Of a DNA stretch of 28,327 bases, positions 1 to 8,372 are shown one piece after another. Source of the stretch: a bacterium (GTDB lineage Bacteria > Desulfobacterota > JAPLJL01); the NCBI GenBank assembly GCA_028713675.1, contig JAQTNV010000042.1:1-28327 (forward strand), in the 5' to 3' direction. Position 1 is the first letter of the stretch, and each line of letters opens with the position of its first letter. The translations under genes were made by a program, and so were the position numbers. The notes below the pieces were generated by a model. The model saw only the letters and a program-made list of their open reading frames with translations, had not been told where the DNA came from and ran no database searches.

Positions 1-2
1 AT

Positions 3-2033
3 AACCTCCTTCTCCAGGGCTTTCCCGGACCGGTTTACCCGGTCAATCCCAATGCCCCGGTGGTGGCCTCGGTGAAAGCCTATCCTTCCATTCTTGAGGT
101 TCCGGGCGAGGTTGATCTGGCCCTGGTCGTGGTTCCCGCCGACCTGGTGCAGTCCATGGTGGAACAGTGCGGGCGGAAGGGGGTGCGGGGGATAGTGGTG
201 ATCTCGGCCGGGTTCGGGGAGAGCGGGGAGGGGGGAGCGGAGAAGCAGAAACTGATCGTCGAGGTCGCCCGCCGCTATGGGATGCGCCTGGTCGGTCCCA
301 ACTGCATGGGGGTGATCAATACCGATCCGGAGGTGAACCTGAACGGGACCTTCGCCCCGGTTTTCCCGCCGGCGGGCAACATCGCCATGTGCAGCCAGAG
401 CGGGGCTTTGGGCATCGCCATTCTTGAATACGCCAAGTCGCTGAACCTGGGCCTTTCCAGCTTTATCAGCATCGGGAACCGGGCCGATGTTTCCAACAAT
501 GATCTGATCCAGTACTGGGAGGATGACCCGGCCACCAAAATCATCCTGCTTTACCTCGAGTCCTTCGGGAATCCCCGGGAGTTCGGCCGCGTCGCCCGCC
601 GGGTGGCCGCGGTCAAGCCGATCGTGGCGGTGAAAAGCGGAAGGACCGCCGCGGGGAAGAGGGCGGCGGCTTCGCATACCGGAGCCCTGGCCAGCGCCGA
701 GGTGGCCTCCGAGGCTCTTTTCCGCCAGGCCGGGATGATCCGGGTCGATACCCTGGAGGAATTGTTTGACGTGGCCAACCTGCTTTCCCACCAGCCCATC
801 CCCAGGGGGAGAAGGGTGGCGGTGCTGACCAACGGCGGCGGCCCGGGGATCATGACCGCGGACGCCTGCTCCGCGCGGGGGCTCGAGCTGCCCCTTCTTT
901 CCGAGAAGACCTCCGCCAGTTTCAAGAAAATCCTGCCCAACGGGGCGGCCATCACCAACCCGGTGGACATGACTGCGGGGGCCGGCCCGGATGAGTATCG
1001 CCAGGTTCTGCAGACCTTCCTGGAAGAAGATTATATCGACATCGTGATCGTGATTTTCATCCCCCCGATCGTGACCCATCCGGAAGAAGTGGCCCAGGCC
1101 ATCCGGGATATGGCCCCCGCTTTCCGGCGTCAGGGCAAGACCGTGGTGGCTTCCTTCATGGGGGCCCGGGGAGTTTCCTGGGAGCTGGGAAGCCGGGAAG
1201 AAGGCTATATCCCGAGCTTCACCTTTCCGGAGGCCACGGCCACGGTGCTGGCCAAAGCCTGCGAATACGGGGAATGGGTGAAGAAACCGAAAGGGATGAT
1301 CCCCAGGTTCGACGACATAAACAAGGAAAAAGCGGAGGAGATTATCAAGAAAGCCGTGCCTTCCACCCCGGGCCGGCCGATCTGGCTGGAGGCTTCCGCG
1401 ACCCTGGAGCTTTTCCAGCATTACGGGATCCGGACGGCCCCTACCCGCCTCGCCGTGACCGTGGGCCAGGCCGCCCTCGCGGCCCGGGAAATCGGCTTCC
1501 CGGCGGTGATCAAGCTCCTTTCCCGGACGATCACGCACAAAACCGAGGTGGAGGGGGTAAAGGTGAATCTCAAATCGGAGGGCGAAGTCGAACAGGCTTT
1601 TCTGGAATTGAGAGAGAACCTTACCCGGCTGGGAAAAGCGGCGGAGATGCAGGGGGTAATCGTGCAGAAAATGATTCCCAAGGGCGTCGAGGTGATCATC
1701 GGGGTAACCCAGGATCCCTCCTTCGGTCCGCTCCTCATGTTCGGCCTGGGGGGAATATACGCCGAGTTGTTCAAGGATGTGGCTTTCCGCCTGCACCCGC
1801 TCACGGACATTGATTCCCAGGAGATTATCCGCTCGGTCAAGGCCTTTGAGCTGCTCAAGGGATGGCGGGGGTCGCCACCCTCTGATATAAGTTCCGTGGA
1901 AAAATTATTGTGCCGGATCTCGGCCCTGATCGAAGACCATCCCCGGATCGCGGAACTGGATCTGAACCCGGTGATCGTTCAGGGGGAAGGTCAGGGGTGT
2001 CAGGTGGTGGATGCGAGAATACTGATCAACTGA
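3..2033 (+). CDS. ADP-forming acyl-CoA synthetase (acetate--CoA ligase type), fused alpha-beta, 5' end cut by the window
   Basis: Member of the NDP-forming acyl-CoA synthetase family, which interconverts acyl-CoA + ADP + Pi with acid + CoA + ATP in the cytoplasm. The frame is open from base 3, where residues NLLLQGFPGPVYPVNPNA match the inside of a CoA-binding domain, so the real start lies upstream and only a short N-terminal piece is missing. Order of domains: CoA-binding Rossmann fold (to about base 420), two succinyl-CoA-ligase-like flavodoxin domains carrying the phosphohistidine motif SHTGALA (His codon 675-677), then an ATP-grasp domain (about 1390-2030) with KLLSRTITHKTEVEGV and LLMFGLGGIYAELFKD. 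There is no C-terminal acetyltransferase domain. The acyl substrate cannot be told from sequence. A second gene with alpha-type domains follows downstream. Confidence 0.9.
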   Translation, partial: NLLLQGFPGPVYPVNPNAPVVASVKAYPSILEVPGEVDLALVVVPADLVQSMVEQCGRKGVRGIVVISAGFGESGEGGAEKQKLIVEVARRYGMRLVGPNCMGVINTDPEVNLNGTFAPVFPPAGNIAMCSQSGALGIAILEYAKSLNLGLSSFISIGNRADVSNNDLIQYWEDDPATKIILLYLESFGNPREFGRVARRVAAVKPIVAVKSGRTAAGKRAAASHTGALASAEVASEALFRQAGMIRVDTLEELFDVANLLSHQPIPRGRRVAVLTNGGGPGIMTADACSARGLELPLLSEKTSASFKKILPNGAAITNPVDMTAGAGPDEYRQVLQTFLEEDYIDIVIVIFIPPIVTHPEEVAQAIRDMAPAFRRQGKTVVASFMGARGVSWELGSREEGYIPSFTFPEATATVLAKACEYGEWVKKPKGMIPRFDDINKEKAEEIIKKAVPSTPGRPIWLEASATLELFQHYGIRTAPTRLAVTVGQAALAAREIGFPAVIKLLSRTITHKTEVEGVKVNLKSEGEVEQAFLELRENLTRLGKAAEMQGVIVQKMIPKGVEVIIGVTQDPSFGPLLMFGLGGIYAELFKDVAFRLHPLTDIDSQEIIRSVKAFELLKGWRGSPPSDISSVEKLLCRISALIEDHPRIAELDLNPVIVQGEGQGCQVVDARILIN

Positions 2034-2057
2034 TCGCAAAGGGCGGGAAGCAAAGGC

Positions 2058-2102
2058 GTCCATCGGGTCCATTGAGTTCGTTGTGTCCATTGTGTCAAAA
2101 GA
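2058..2102. repeat. Degenerate 9-bp tandem array after the synthetase gene
   Basis: Five consecutive 9-bp units (GTCCATCGG, GTCCATTGA, GTTCGTTGT, GTCCATTGT, GTCAAAAGA) start 24 bases after the stop codon. The same kind of array, also ending in GTC-AAAGA, lies at 8288-8323. In both places it precedes the paired structured element by about 40-50 bases, so it may belong to the same unit. Confidence 0.7.
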
Positions 2103-2138
2103 AAAAAATAATCATTAATATTCTTTGATTTCCAGAAG

Positions 2139-2303
2139 CCCGGGGGGTAGGTTCTCGCGACGCAAACTCTTAGGATAAAAAGCTGCAATAAATTCGATGA
2201 CAAAGTATTTCTCGATACTGGCTAGACCCTGCGGGTCAGCCTGCCGGATTTACGGCACGGAACCTATTGTGCGCGGAGCGAAACCTACCCCCCAAAAAGA
2301 AAA
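2139..2303. repeat. Structured intergenic element, copy A (candidate ncRNA or fold-back element)
   Basis: This fills most of the 397-base gap between the two synthetase genes. A closing stem pairs GGGGGGTAGGTT (2142-2153) with AACCTACCCCCC (2282-2293). After a 3-base CGA bulge the stem continues as CTC (2154-2156) with GAG (2276-2278). Inside are an AGTAT/ATACT hairpin (2204-2219), a stem-loop of GGCT/AGCC plus a bulged A plus GACCC/GGGTC around a TGC loop (2220-2241), and TGCCG/CGGCA (2242-2257). A second copy at 8373-8543 keeps the closing stem and the TGC-loop hairpin with compensatory substitutions. Conserved primary sequence includes CTCGCGAC-CAAACTCTT at the 5' side and CCCCCCAAAAAGAAAA at the 3' side. 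No open reading frame inside looks real. Strand of any transcript is unknown. Confidence 0.75.
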
Positions 2304-2430
2304 TAAATGCTAACGAAAAACGATATTGCCACACCCCGTCAGGGAAGGGGTTTACAATGACGATATAAAACCGATAGCTGCGTTTCCTAATCCATGACCT
2401 ATGACCGGTGATAAGTTGAACAGGAAAACC

Positions 2431-3870
2431 ATGACTCTGCACGATCTTTTCCACCCCCGTTCCGTGGCCCTGGTGGGGGCGTCGAGCAATCCTCTTTCCG
2501 GGGGGTACGCCTATGCCATCCACCTGGTGGAGGATTTCCGGGGCGAGCTTTACCTGGTCAATCCCAACGTGGAAGAAATTCTCGGGAAGAAAGCCTATCC
2601 GAGCCTGGCGAGCATTCCGGGACCGGTGGATTACCTGGTTTCGAGCATCGCGGCGGACAGGGTTTTACCGCTTCTGGATGATTGCGCGGAAAAAGGGGTT
2701 AAAATCATCCATTTTTTCACCGCCCGGATGTCGGAAACCGGGCGGAGCGAGGGGGCCGAACTCGAGCGGGAAATCACTGAAAAGGCGAAGAAGCTCGGGA
2801 TCCGGTTTCTCGGGCCGAACTGCATGGGGCTTTACAATCCCCGGGTGGGGCTTACCTACGGGTACTGGTTCCCTCCCGATCCCGGCTGGGTGGGCGGCCT
2901 CTTCCAGAGCGGGGGCGCTTCCACCGATTTTATTCACTACGGCGCTCTCCGGGGCCTGCGTTTCAGCCGGGTGGTCAGCTACGGGAACGGCGCCGATATC
3001 GATGAGTCGGAACTACTGGAGCATTTTGCCGCCGACTCGGAGACCCGGGTGATTGCGGCGTATCTCGAGGGGGCCAGGGACGGACGGCGCCTGGCTCAGG
3101 CCCTGGCCCGGGCCGCGCGGACGAAGCCGGTAGTGGTCCTCAAGGGGGGGAAGGGAGAAGCCGGGAGCCGGTCGGTCCTTTCCCACACGGCTTCCCTGGC
3201 CGGGCGCGAGGAGATCTGGCGGGCGGTGTTCCGGCAGGGCGGTGTTTCCGAAGTCAGCAGCCTGGGCGAACTGGTCGACCAGGTTCTCGCTTTCAGTTTC
3301 CTGCCCGAATTTACGGGAAGGCGGACGGCGATCGTCGGAGGCGGGGGCGGGAAAAGCGCCCTCTCGGCGGATCTCTGGGAGAAAAACGGTTTTGTCCTCC
3401 CCGACCTGCCCCCGGTGATGAGGGCCAGGTTGAAGGCGTTAGCTTCCGGGGTCTGGGACTGGCTGAAAAACCCGGTCGACGTTTCCATCCTCCAGGATTC
3501 GCCGGTTTTCCCGGAACAGCTTTTCACGATGATGAATGAGAGCGGCGAATTCGATGTGTTCGCTTTCAACCTGACCGAAGACGATCCCATCCCCGGCGAG
3601 ATGTGGAAAATCTGGGCCGGGGAACAAGTGGCCGGCGTGGTCCGTTTCCGGGAAGAGAGCCGGAAACCGGTGGTTGCGGTGATGGCGATCGGGGAGGTTA
3701 CTTCCGGGCAGATGCAGGAATGGCGCTGGGAGATGATCGGTGAGGTCAGGAAGCAGCTGATCGACGCGAAAATCCCGGTCTTTTCCTCCCCCGAACACGC
3801 CGCCCGCGCGGTCTTCCAGGTGACCGAATACTACCGCCGCCGTCAGAAACCTTCGCCCGGCCGCAAATAA
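2431..3870 (+). CDS. CoA-binding, alpha-subunit-type acyl-CoA synthetase without ATP-grasp domain
   Basis: About 479 residues with the CoA-binding domain (DLFHPRSVALVGASSNP at the N-terminus) and both succinyl-CoA-ligase-like domains, including GPNCMGLYNP, FQSGGAS and a phosphohistidine motif LSHTASLAG (His codon 3184-3186). It ends without the ATP-grasp (beta) domain, so it corresponds to a stand-alone alpha subunit. The ATG at 2431 is preferred over the in-frame ATG at 2401: it has AGGAAA just upstream and begins directly at the family's conserved N-terminus. It lies 397 bases after the fused paralogue on the same strand, separated by structured element A. It may use a beta subunit from elsewhere, borrow the neighbour's ATP-grasp domain, or have a regulatory CoA-binding role; the sequence does not decide. 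Confidence 0.85.
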   Translation: MTLHDLFHPRSVALVGASSNPLSGGYAYAIHLVEDFRGELYLVNPNVEEILGKKAYPSLASIPGPVDYLVSSIAADRVLPLLDDCAEKGVKIIHFFTARMSETGRSEGAELEREITEKAKKLGIRFLGPNCMGLYNPRVGLTYGYWFPPDPGWVGGLFQSGGASTDFIHYGALRGLRFSRVVSYGNGADIDESELLEHFAADSETRVIAAYLEGARDGRRLAQALARAARTKPVVVLKGGKGEAGSRSVLSHTASLAGREEIWRAVFRQGGVSEVSSLGELVDQVLAFSFLPEFTGRRTAIVGGGGGKSALSADLWEKNGFVLPDLPPVMRARLKALASGVWDWLKNPVDVSILQDSPVFPEQLFTMMNESGEFDVFAFNLTEDDPIPGEMWKIWAGEQVAGVVRFREESRKPVVAVMAIGEVTSGQMQEWRWEMIGEVRKQLIDAKIPVFSSPEHAARAVFQVTEYYRRRQKPSPGRK

Positions 3871-3883
3871 AATTTGTGTTTTC

Positions 3884-4008
3884 GTCATTCCGGGATTTGA
3901 CCCGGACTGCCCCCGCCCTGGGCGGGGAGAATCCAAATCAAAATTCTGGATCCCTGCTTTCGCAGGGATGACGGATTAAATCTGGATCCCCGCCTTCGCG
4001 GGGATGAC
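3884..4008. repeat. Cluster of dispersed GTCATTCC-type palindromic repeats between convergent genes
   Basis: Several hairpin units are packed between the convergent stops at 3870 and 4016. One is GTCATTCCGGG...CCCGGA at 3884-3906, another is CCCCGCCC/GGGCGGGG around 3911-3927. Two near-identical copies follow at 3946-3972 and 3982-4008, each CTGGATCCC(T/C)GC, a TTTCG/CTTCG-type loop, then a complementary arm ending GGGATGAC. This family is common in environmental bacterial genomes as short interspersed palindromes. Here it could act as a bidirectional transcription barrier. Confidence 0.85.
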
Positions 4009-4015
4009 AAATATT

Positions 4016-4924
4016 TTAATTATCCAGGTTGATTACAAACGGGACCCCCGGCGGGGGGATGACCATTTTTACCTGCGGATATTCCCGGCCCAGGAATTCC
4101 CGGAGCGTCTCCAGGTCTCCCAGGGGGGCGAAACCGGGATAGAACTCGTCGAAATGCTGCGGGACCAGCACCGCCGGCTCGAGCATCTTCAGGGCCAGGC
4201 CGAAAACCGGGAGCATGTCGGAGCGCCCGGCGTAGGGGAGCAGGGCGACATCGGCGTGAAGGCCCCGCAGGGTTTCCTCCCCGAAACCGGCGCTCCCGCT
4301 CAGGTAGACCGAAACCCCGCCGTAACTCGCCAGAAAATCAGAATCCGAACCCAGCGGGTATCCGAGGCCGAGCCGGAGGACCTCCAGCGTCCGGAAGGAT
4401 CTGATCACCCTCCCGGCGATCGTGGCGACCAGGGCCGGGTTGAACCGAATATGCCGGGAATGGACGATGCGGACCGAAACCTCTCCGATCTGGAACCCGG
4501 ATATGGTTTCGTTGGGGTGGAGCAGCTCCGGCGGGTAACCTTTTTTCTCCAGTCTTCGGATGACCGGCCGCGGGGCGTAAACTGGACAGGCGGCGGCCCA
4601 GGCGATGTTTTCCACGTCCGCGGCGTGATCGAAATGTCCGTGCGTGATCAGGATGGCGTCGAGGGGCAACAGGTCCTCGATCCGGGTATTGATGACCGGC
4701 TTCGCCTTCGGATGTCTCGAGATGTAGGGGTCGACGGCGAAACGGGCGCCGCCCCATTCAATCATGAACCCGGCGGTACCGAGCCAGGTGAGCCTGATCC
4801 CCGCGGACGGGGTGATGGGGGAAGGAGAAACAGCCGGGATAATATGAGGATCGGAGGGCGGGGCCGGGGACGCGCCGGTCAAAACTGCAGCCGACAGGAG
4901 AATTAAGAAGAGGGGCTTAAGCAA
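4016..4924 (-). CDS. Exported metallo-beta-lactamase-fold hydrolase (UlaG-like)
   Basis: 302 residues. The N-terminus MLKPLFLILLSAAVLTGASP is a Sec-type signal peptide, so the protein should act outside the cytoplasm. The body opens with TWLGTAGFMIEWGGARFAVDPY, typical of the UlaG/YcbL-like branch of the metallo-beta-lactamase fold. The metal-binding motif THGHFDH (His95, His97, Asp99, His100) and a later LVPQHFDEF histidine are present. The start is TTG at 4922-4924; no Shine-Dalgarno is visible, but it begins six bases after the stop of the phosphodiester-glycosidase-like gene, suggesting translational coupling in a two-gene operon. Substrate unknown; most relatives are annotated only as metal-dependent hydrolases. 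Confidence 0.85.
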   Translation of the reverse strand: MLKPLFLILLSAAVLTGASPAPPSDPHIIPAVSPSPITPSAGIRLTWLGTAGFMIEWGGARFAVDPYISRHPKAKPVINTRIEDLLPLDAILITHGHFDHAADVENIAWAAACPVYAPRPVIRRLEKKGYPPELLHPNETISGFQIGEVSVRIVHSRHIRFNPALVATIAGRVIRSFRTLEVLRLGLGYPLGSDSDFLASYGGVSVYLSGSAGFGEETLRGLHADVALLPYAGRSDMLPVFGLALKMLEPAVLVPQHFDEFYPGFAPLGDLETLREFLGREYPQVKMVIPPPGVPFVINLDN

Positions 4925-4930
4925 TGGGAT

Positions 4931-5821
4931 TTAAGGTTTGTTCCCGGATTTACGGACTGCCCCGATCACATTGGGGATGGGCCAACCCTTCGAAGGATTC
5001 TCAAAATTTCCCAGGCTGGATTCATAGCTGCCCAGGAATTCGTAAACCTTGTTTTTCGCCTGAATATAGAGCTGGGCCTCGGGACCGCCCTCGGTATACA
5101 TCAACCGGTCAATTTCCAGCGGGAGGCCGAGCACGATTTCAACCAGGTCGTGGGTGCTGTAGGGGGACCGGACATGGAGGAACAATACCTTCCCGTGCTG
5201 GTCGAGCCCGACCGCGGCGGTACTCCATTTTTTGGGGCTTTGGTACCAGACGTTTGCGCCCGTGCAGGAAATCATCCGGATGCTCTGCACCAGGGTCCGG
5301 TACTGGTTCCGCCAGAAGGAAAAATCATCGCAATCCACGTCGAGCAGTTTCACCGGGGGCAGCGCGTCCGTTTCCGGGTCAAAAACCAGGATGTTTTTAT
5401 CCTTGGAAAAATAAGAATTGTTGACGTGGTCCCCGGTTTTCATCAAGGAGACGCTTCGCAGAAAATCCTGCTGGTACATGCTGGCGTTGATGGCCGCGGC
5501 CAGGTGGTTGCGCTCGGAGAATTCCCGGGCGCTCAGGGATTTCTTGTCGGGGGAGGCGGAAGCGTTGAGCAGGCGCAGTTGAAAATACTTCGGGTTAATC
5601 CGCAGGACCCGGATGATCGAGTCGCCGGATTCGGATTTTACCGGGGCGGCGAATTCCCCGAGCTCCAGGCCCGGTTCCAGCTCCTGCCAGGCGGAAGGAG
5701 GGGGAGAAGGGGGCGCGGGACTTTCGCCGGGGGAGACGGGAAGGGGGGAAAGAAAAAACAGAACGAGGGTCAGGAGCGGGACATGGGTCAATCGAATTGA
5801 ATCCAGGATCATCATTGGCAT
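4931..5821 (-). CDS. Phosphodiester glycosidase (NAGPA-domain) family exported protein
   Basis: About 296 residues from the ATG at 5819-5821. Other in-frame ATGs at 5813-5815 and 5810-5812 are equally possible; the open frame runs further to 6007 but that part overlaps the divergent gene and is unlikely to be translated. A hydrophobic segment (LTHVPLLTLVLFFLSPLPVS) followed by a Pro-rich stretch indicates export. The core AAAINASMYQQDFLRSVSLM and the C-terminal LMYTEGGPEAQLYI fit the NAGPA/phosphodiester-glycosidase domain, where a GG-containing loop near the end is typical. Proteins of this family remove sugar residues linked by phosphodiester bonds or occur with surface polysaccharides; the substrate here is unknown. 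It is the first gene of an operon with the metallo-hydrolase and is divergent from the GH106 gene. Confidence 0.75.
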   Translation of the reverse strand: MPMMILDSIRLTHVPLLTLVLFFLSPLPVSPGESPAPPSPPPSAWQELEPGLELGEFAAPVKSESGDSIIRVLRINPKYFQLRLLNASASPDKKSLSAREFSERNHLAAAINASMYQQDFLRSVSLMKTGDHVNNSYFSKDKNILVFDPETDALPPVKLLDVDCDDFSFWRNQYRTLVQSIRMISCTGANVWYQSPKKWSTAAVGLDQHGKVLFLHVRSPYSTHDLVEIVLGLPLEIDRLMYTEGGPEAQLYIQAKNKVYEFLGSYESSLGNFENPSKGWPIPNVIGAVRKSGNKP

Positions 5822-5842
5822 AAAATAGAAAGTGATAGGACT

Positions 5843-5871
5843 ATTATCCGGGGTTTCGATTAATCCTGCAA
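5843..5871 (-). promoter_or_regulatory. Candidate promoter for the minus-strand operon in the divergent gap
   Basis: On the minus strand a good -10 hexamer GATAAT (5843-5848) lies 17 bases from a weak -35 TTGCAG (5866-5871), and 21 bases upstream of the ATG at 5821. The -35 matches the consensus at only three of six positions and touches the start codon of the divergent GH106 gene, so this is tentative. Confidence 0.3.
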
Positions 5872-8270
5872 TGAAAAGAATCAGTTTTTGGATCCGAAAA
5901 AACCGCTGGACCGTGATCACGGGGATGGTTTTGGCGGGGGTGGCGGTCCTGGCCTTTTTCTCCTGCGGAGAGGGGAGAAAGGCAAATCCCGATTCGGATC
6001 CGGACATTTTCGACCTGGCCTTATGGAAAAATCCCCCGGCGCAGTTCCGGCCCTGTTTCCGCTGGTGGTGGCCGGGCGGAAGCGTCAGCGAGGATGAGCT
6101 CCGGCGGGAACTCGAGCTTTTCCGGGACCAGGGCTTCGGCTGCGTGGAGATCCAGCCCTTTGCCTACGGACTGACCCCGGCCGACCTGGCCTCCGATCCC
6201 GAGATCAAAACCGTCGGGTCCGGTTCCTTCTTCCGAAAGGTCGGGGCCGCCTGCCGAATCGCCCGCGGACTCGGCCTGACTGTGGATCTCACCTTTGGAA
6301 GCAGCTGGCCTTCGGGTGGGCCGTTTATCCGGGAGGGCCGGGAACGTCAGCTCCTGATCTCCTCCCTGGAGCTCTCCGGGCCGGTTTCTTACACGGGCCC
6401 GTTGCCCCCGGTGATTAAACCCAAATACCAGGGGGTTCTGGAAATGATGATGAACGGCATGGCTCCTTTTTCCGGAGAGGCGGAGCTGGTGGCGGTCACC
6501 GCGGCCCGAGTGGTGGATCCCGGCCGGGTGCCGGTCGAGATCGGGGAGATGGTGGATCTTTCCGATTCGCTTTCCGGATCCCGGTTGAACTGGAGTGTGC
6601 CCGCGGGGGATTGGATCCTTTTCGCCTTTTACGAAAACGGCACCGGGCAGCTGGTGATGAACCCGGCCTATCCCGGGGCGCTGACCGAGGCCCTGATCCT
6701 CGATCATCTGGACCGGCGCGGGCTCGAAGAAATGATCACGGGGTTCGGGGAGCCGCTGGCCGCAAACCTGCAAGATTACCTCGGCGGCACCCTGCGGTCC
6801 GTCTTTGTGGACAGCTTTGAGCTGGTGGGCGAATTGCCCTGGACCGCCGGATTTTTGGACAGCTTCGCTTCCCGGAGCGGGTACGACTTGAGACCTTATC
6901 TGCCCCTTCTGTTCCGGGAATACGGAGAGGTCAAGTGGCTGGAGGCGGCCGGGCCGAGTCCCGCGGTGTATTCCGCGGACGCCGTCGGGGAAAGGGTGCG
7001 CGAGGATTACGAAAAGGTCCGCGGCGAATTGTTCCGGGACGGGTTTATCCTTCCGTTGCTCGAGTGGGCTCACGCCCACAACCTCCAGGTCAGGCTGCAG
7101 AACCATGGCGGCTTTGAGGATTTTCTGGAGGGATATGAGCTGGTGGATATCCCGGAAAGCGAGGGGCTTTACGCCGGGGGGAGTTATGATTTCCTCAAGC
7201 TGGCTTCCTCGGCCGCCCATACCGGGGGGAAGAGGTACGCCTCTTCAGAAACCTTCGTGGCCATGGTCCAGGATCCCCAGGGCCTGACCCGGGATGATTT
7301 CTACCTGCTGGCCGGGAGAGCCCTTTCCGCCGGGATCAATAAAATCATCCATCACGGTTACCCTTATTTATATCAGCGGACGGATGGCTCCCGCTGGTAT
7401 CCCTTCGATGGGGCTTACGCCCCCACCTTCGGAATGAGTTCCACCTTTTCCAGCTTCAGCGATGAAAGCCATCCGGTCTGGCCGGATTTCCCCGAGCTGA
7501 ATGCTTATATCGCCCGGCTGGCCTATGCTTTTTCCCGGGGAAATCCCCGGTCCGAGATCGCCTGGCTGTACCCGGAACGGGTTTTCCCGGATCTGATTGC
7601 GACCAGCTCCCAGGGGTTTTCCGCCGGTCAGGGCGACACCCCGGTTACAGCCGCGCTCAAGGCGGCCGGCCTGACCTATGACCGGGTTAACCGCGAACGT
7701 TTGACCGGCGCGACTGTGGTCAACGGGAAACTGAAAATCGGCGCGGCCGATTATTCCGGACTTCTGATCACCGGTCTCCAGGCCGCGTCCCCTGAGCTTC
7801 TGGAAACCGTCGAAGCAGCAGCCCGGGCGGGGATTACGGTGGCGGTACTGGGGGGCCTGCCCCAGCGGGTCCCGGGTTTCGGGACCGACGCCGGGGGGGA
7901 CCAGAAGGTGGCGGCCATCTCGAAACGCCTGGCGGGGGAGGTGAGGGAAGTCGCCGCGCCGGATGAACTGGGAGAAGTATTTTCCTCCGCGGGAGTTTCC
8001 TCCCCGGTCCTGACCGTGGAGGGGAAGCTTCCGTTCCTGCTTAACCGGCGGGTGCTCCGGGAGGGGGAAATAATTTTACTTTTTAATGAAAGCGGCCAGG
8101 ACCTGGCCGAAAACATTAAATTGGATATCCCCGGCCGGAAAGCCAGCATTCTCGATCCCCAGTCCGGGGAGAAGGCCGGAGAGCAAACGGAAAAGGATTC
8201 CTTCGGGCGTTTTTCTTTTCAGATCCGGATTCCTTCCCGGCGGGCGATGGTTGTCTGGGTGGAAAAATAG
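5871..8270 (+). CDS. GH106-type alpha-L-rhamnosidase, lipoprotein
   Basis: About 799 residues from the ATG at 5871; the upstream in-frame ATG at 5832 would put residues ahead of an otherwise standard lipoprotein signal. That signal is a basic stretch MKRISFWIRKNR, a hydrophobic helix and the lipobox LAFFSC. Family hallmarks follow: FRWWWPGGSVSEDELRREL, NPAYPGA, LQNHGGFEDFLEGYELVDIP, SSAAHTGGKRYASSETFVA and AGRALSAGINKIIHHGYPY, all characteristic of glycoside hydrolase family 106 (alpha-L-rhamnosidase). It is shorter than many members, which exceed 1000 residues, so C-terminal accessory modules appear to be missing. It probably removes terminal rhamnose from plant or microbial glycans at the cell surface. 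No clear Shine-Dalgarno precedes the start. Confidence 0.85.
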   Translation: MKRISFWIRKNRWTVITGMVLAGVAVLAFFSCGEGRKANPDSDPDIFDLALWKNPPAQFRPCFRWWWPGGSVSEDELRRELELFRDQGFGCVEIQPFAYGLTPADLASDPEIKTVGSGSFFRKVGAACRIARGLGLTVDLTFGSSWPSGGPFIREGRERQLLISSLELSGPVSYTGPLPPVIKPKYQGVLEMMMNGMAPFSGEAELVAVTAARVVDPGRVPVEIGEMVDLSDSLSGSRLNWSVPAGDWILFAFYENGTGQLVMNPAYPGALTEALILDHLDRRGLEEMITGFGEPLAANLQDYLGGTLRSVFVDSFELVGELPWTAGFLDSFASRSGYDLRPYLPLLFREYGEVKWLEAAGPSPAVYSADAVGERVREDYEKVRGELFRDGFILPLLEWAHAHNLQVRLQNHGGFEDFLEGYELVDIPESEGLYAGGSYDFLKLASSAAHTGGKRYASSETFVAMVQDPQGLTRDDFYLLAGRALSAGINKIIHHGYPYLYQRTDGSRWYPFDGAYAPTFGMSSTFSSFSDESHPVWPDFPELNAYIARLAYAFSRGNPRSEIAWLYPERVFPDLIATSSQGFSAGQGDTPVTAALKAAGLTYDRVNRERLTGATVVNGKLKIGAADYSGLLITGLQAASPELLETVEAAARAGITVAVLGGLPQRVPGFGTDAGGDQKVAAISKRLAGEVREVAAPDELGEVFSSAGVSSPVLTVEGKLPFLLNRRVLREGEIILLFNESGQDLAENIKLDIPGRKASILDPQSGEKAGEQTEKDSFGRFSFQIRIPSRRAMVVWVEK

Positions 8271-8287
8271 AGCAAGAGGCGTAAGGC

Positions 8288-8323
8288 GTTCGTAGTGTCC
8301 ATAGTGTCCATAGTGTCGAAAGA
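8288..8323. repeat. Degenerate 9-bp tandem array after the GH106 gene
   Basis: Four 9-bp units (GTTCGTAGT, GTCCATAGT twice, GTCGAAAGA) begin 18 bases after the stop codon. They are closely related to the array at 2058-2102 and, like it, precede a copy of the structured element. Confidence 0.7.
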
Positions 8324-8372
8324 GACAAAAACAATCCGTTAAGTTTATTGGGTTAATTTGATTTTAAGAGAA

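Noticed and set aside
5822-6007. N-terminal extension of the phosphodiester-glycosidase-like gene
   Set aside because: It would overlap the start of the divergent GH106 gene and precede the hydrophobic export signal by more than 60 residues.
6021-7220. 399-codon minus-strand frame opposite the GH106 gene
   Set aside because: Codon-bias shadow; the plus-strand frame has clear GH106 motifs.
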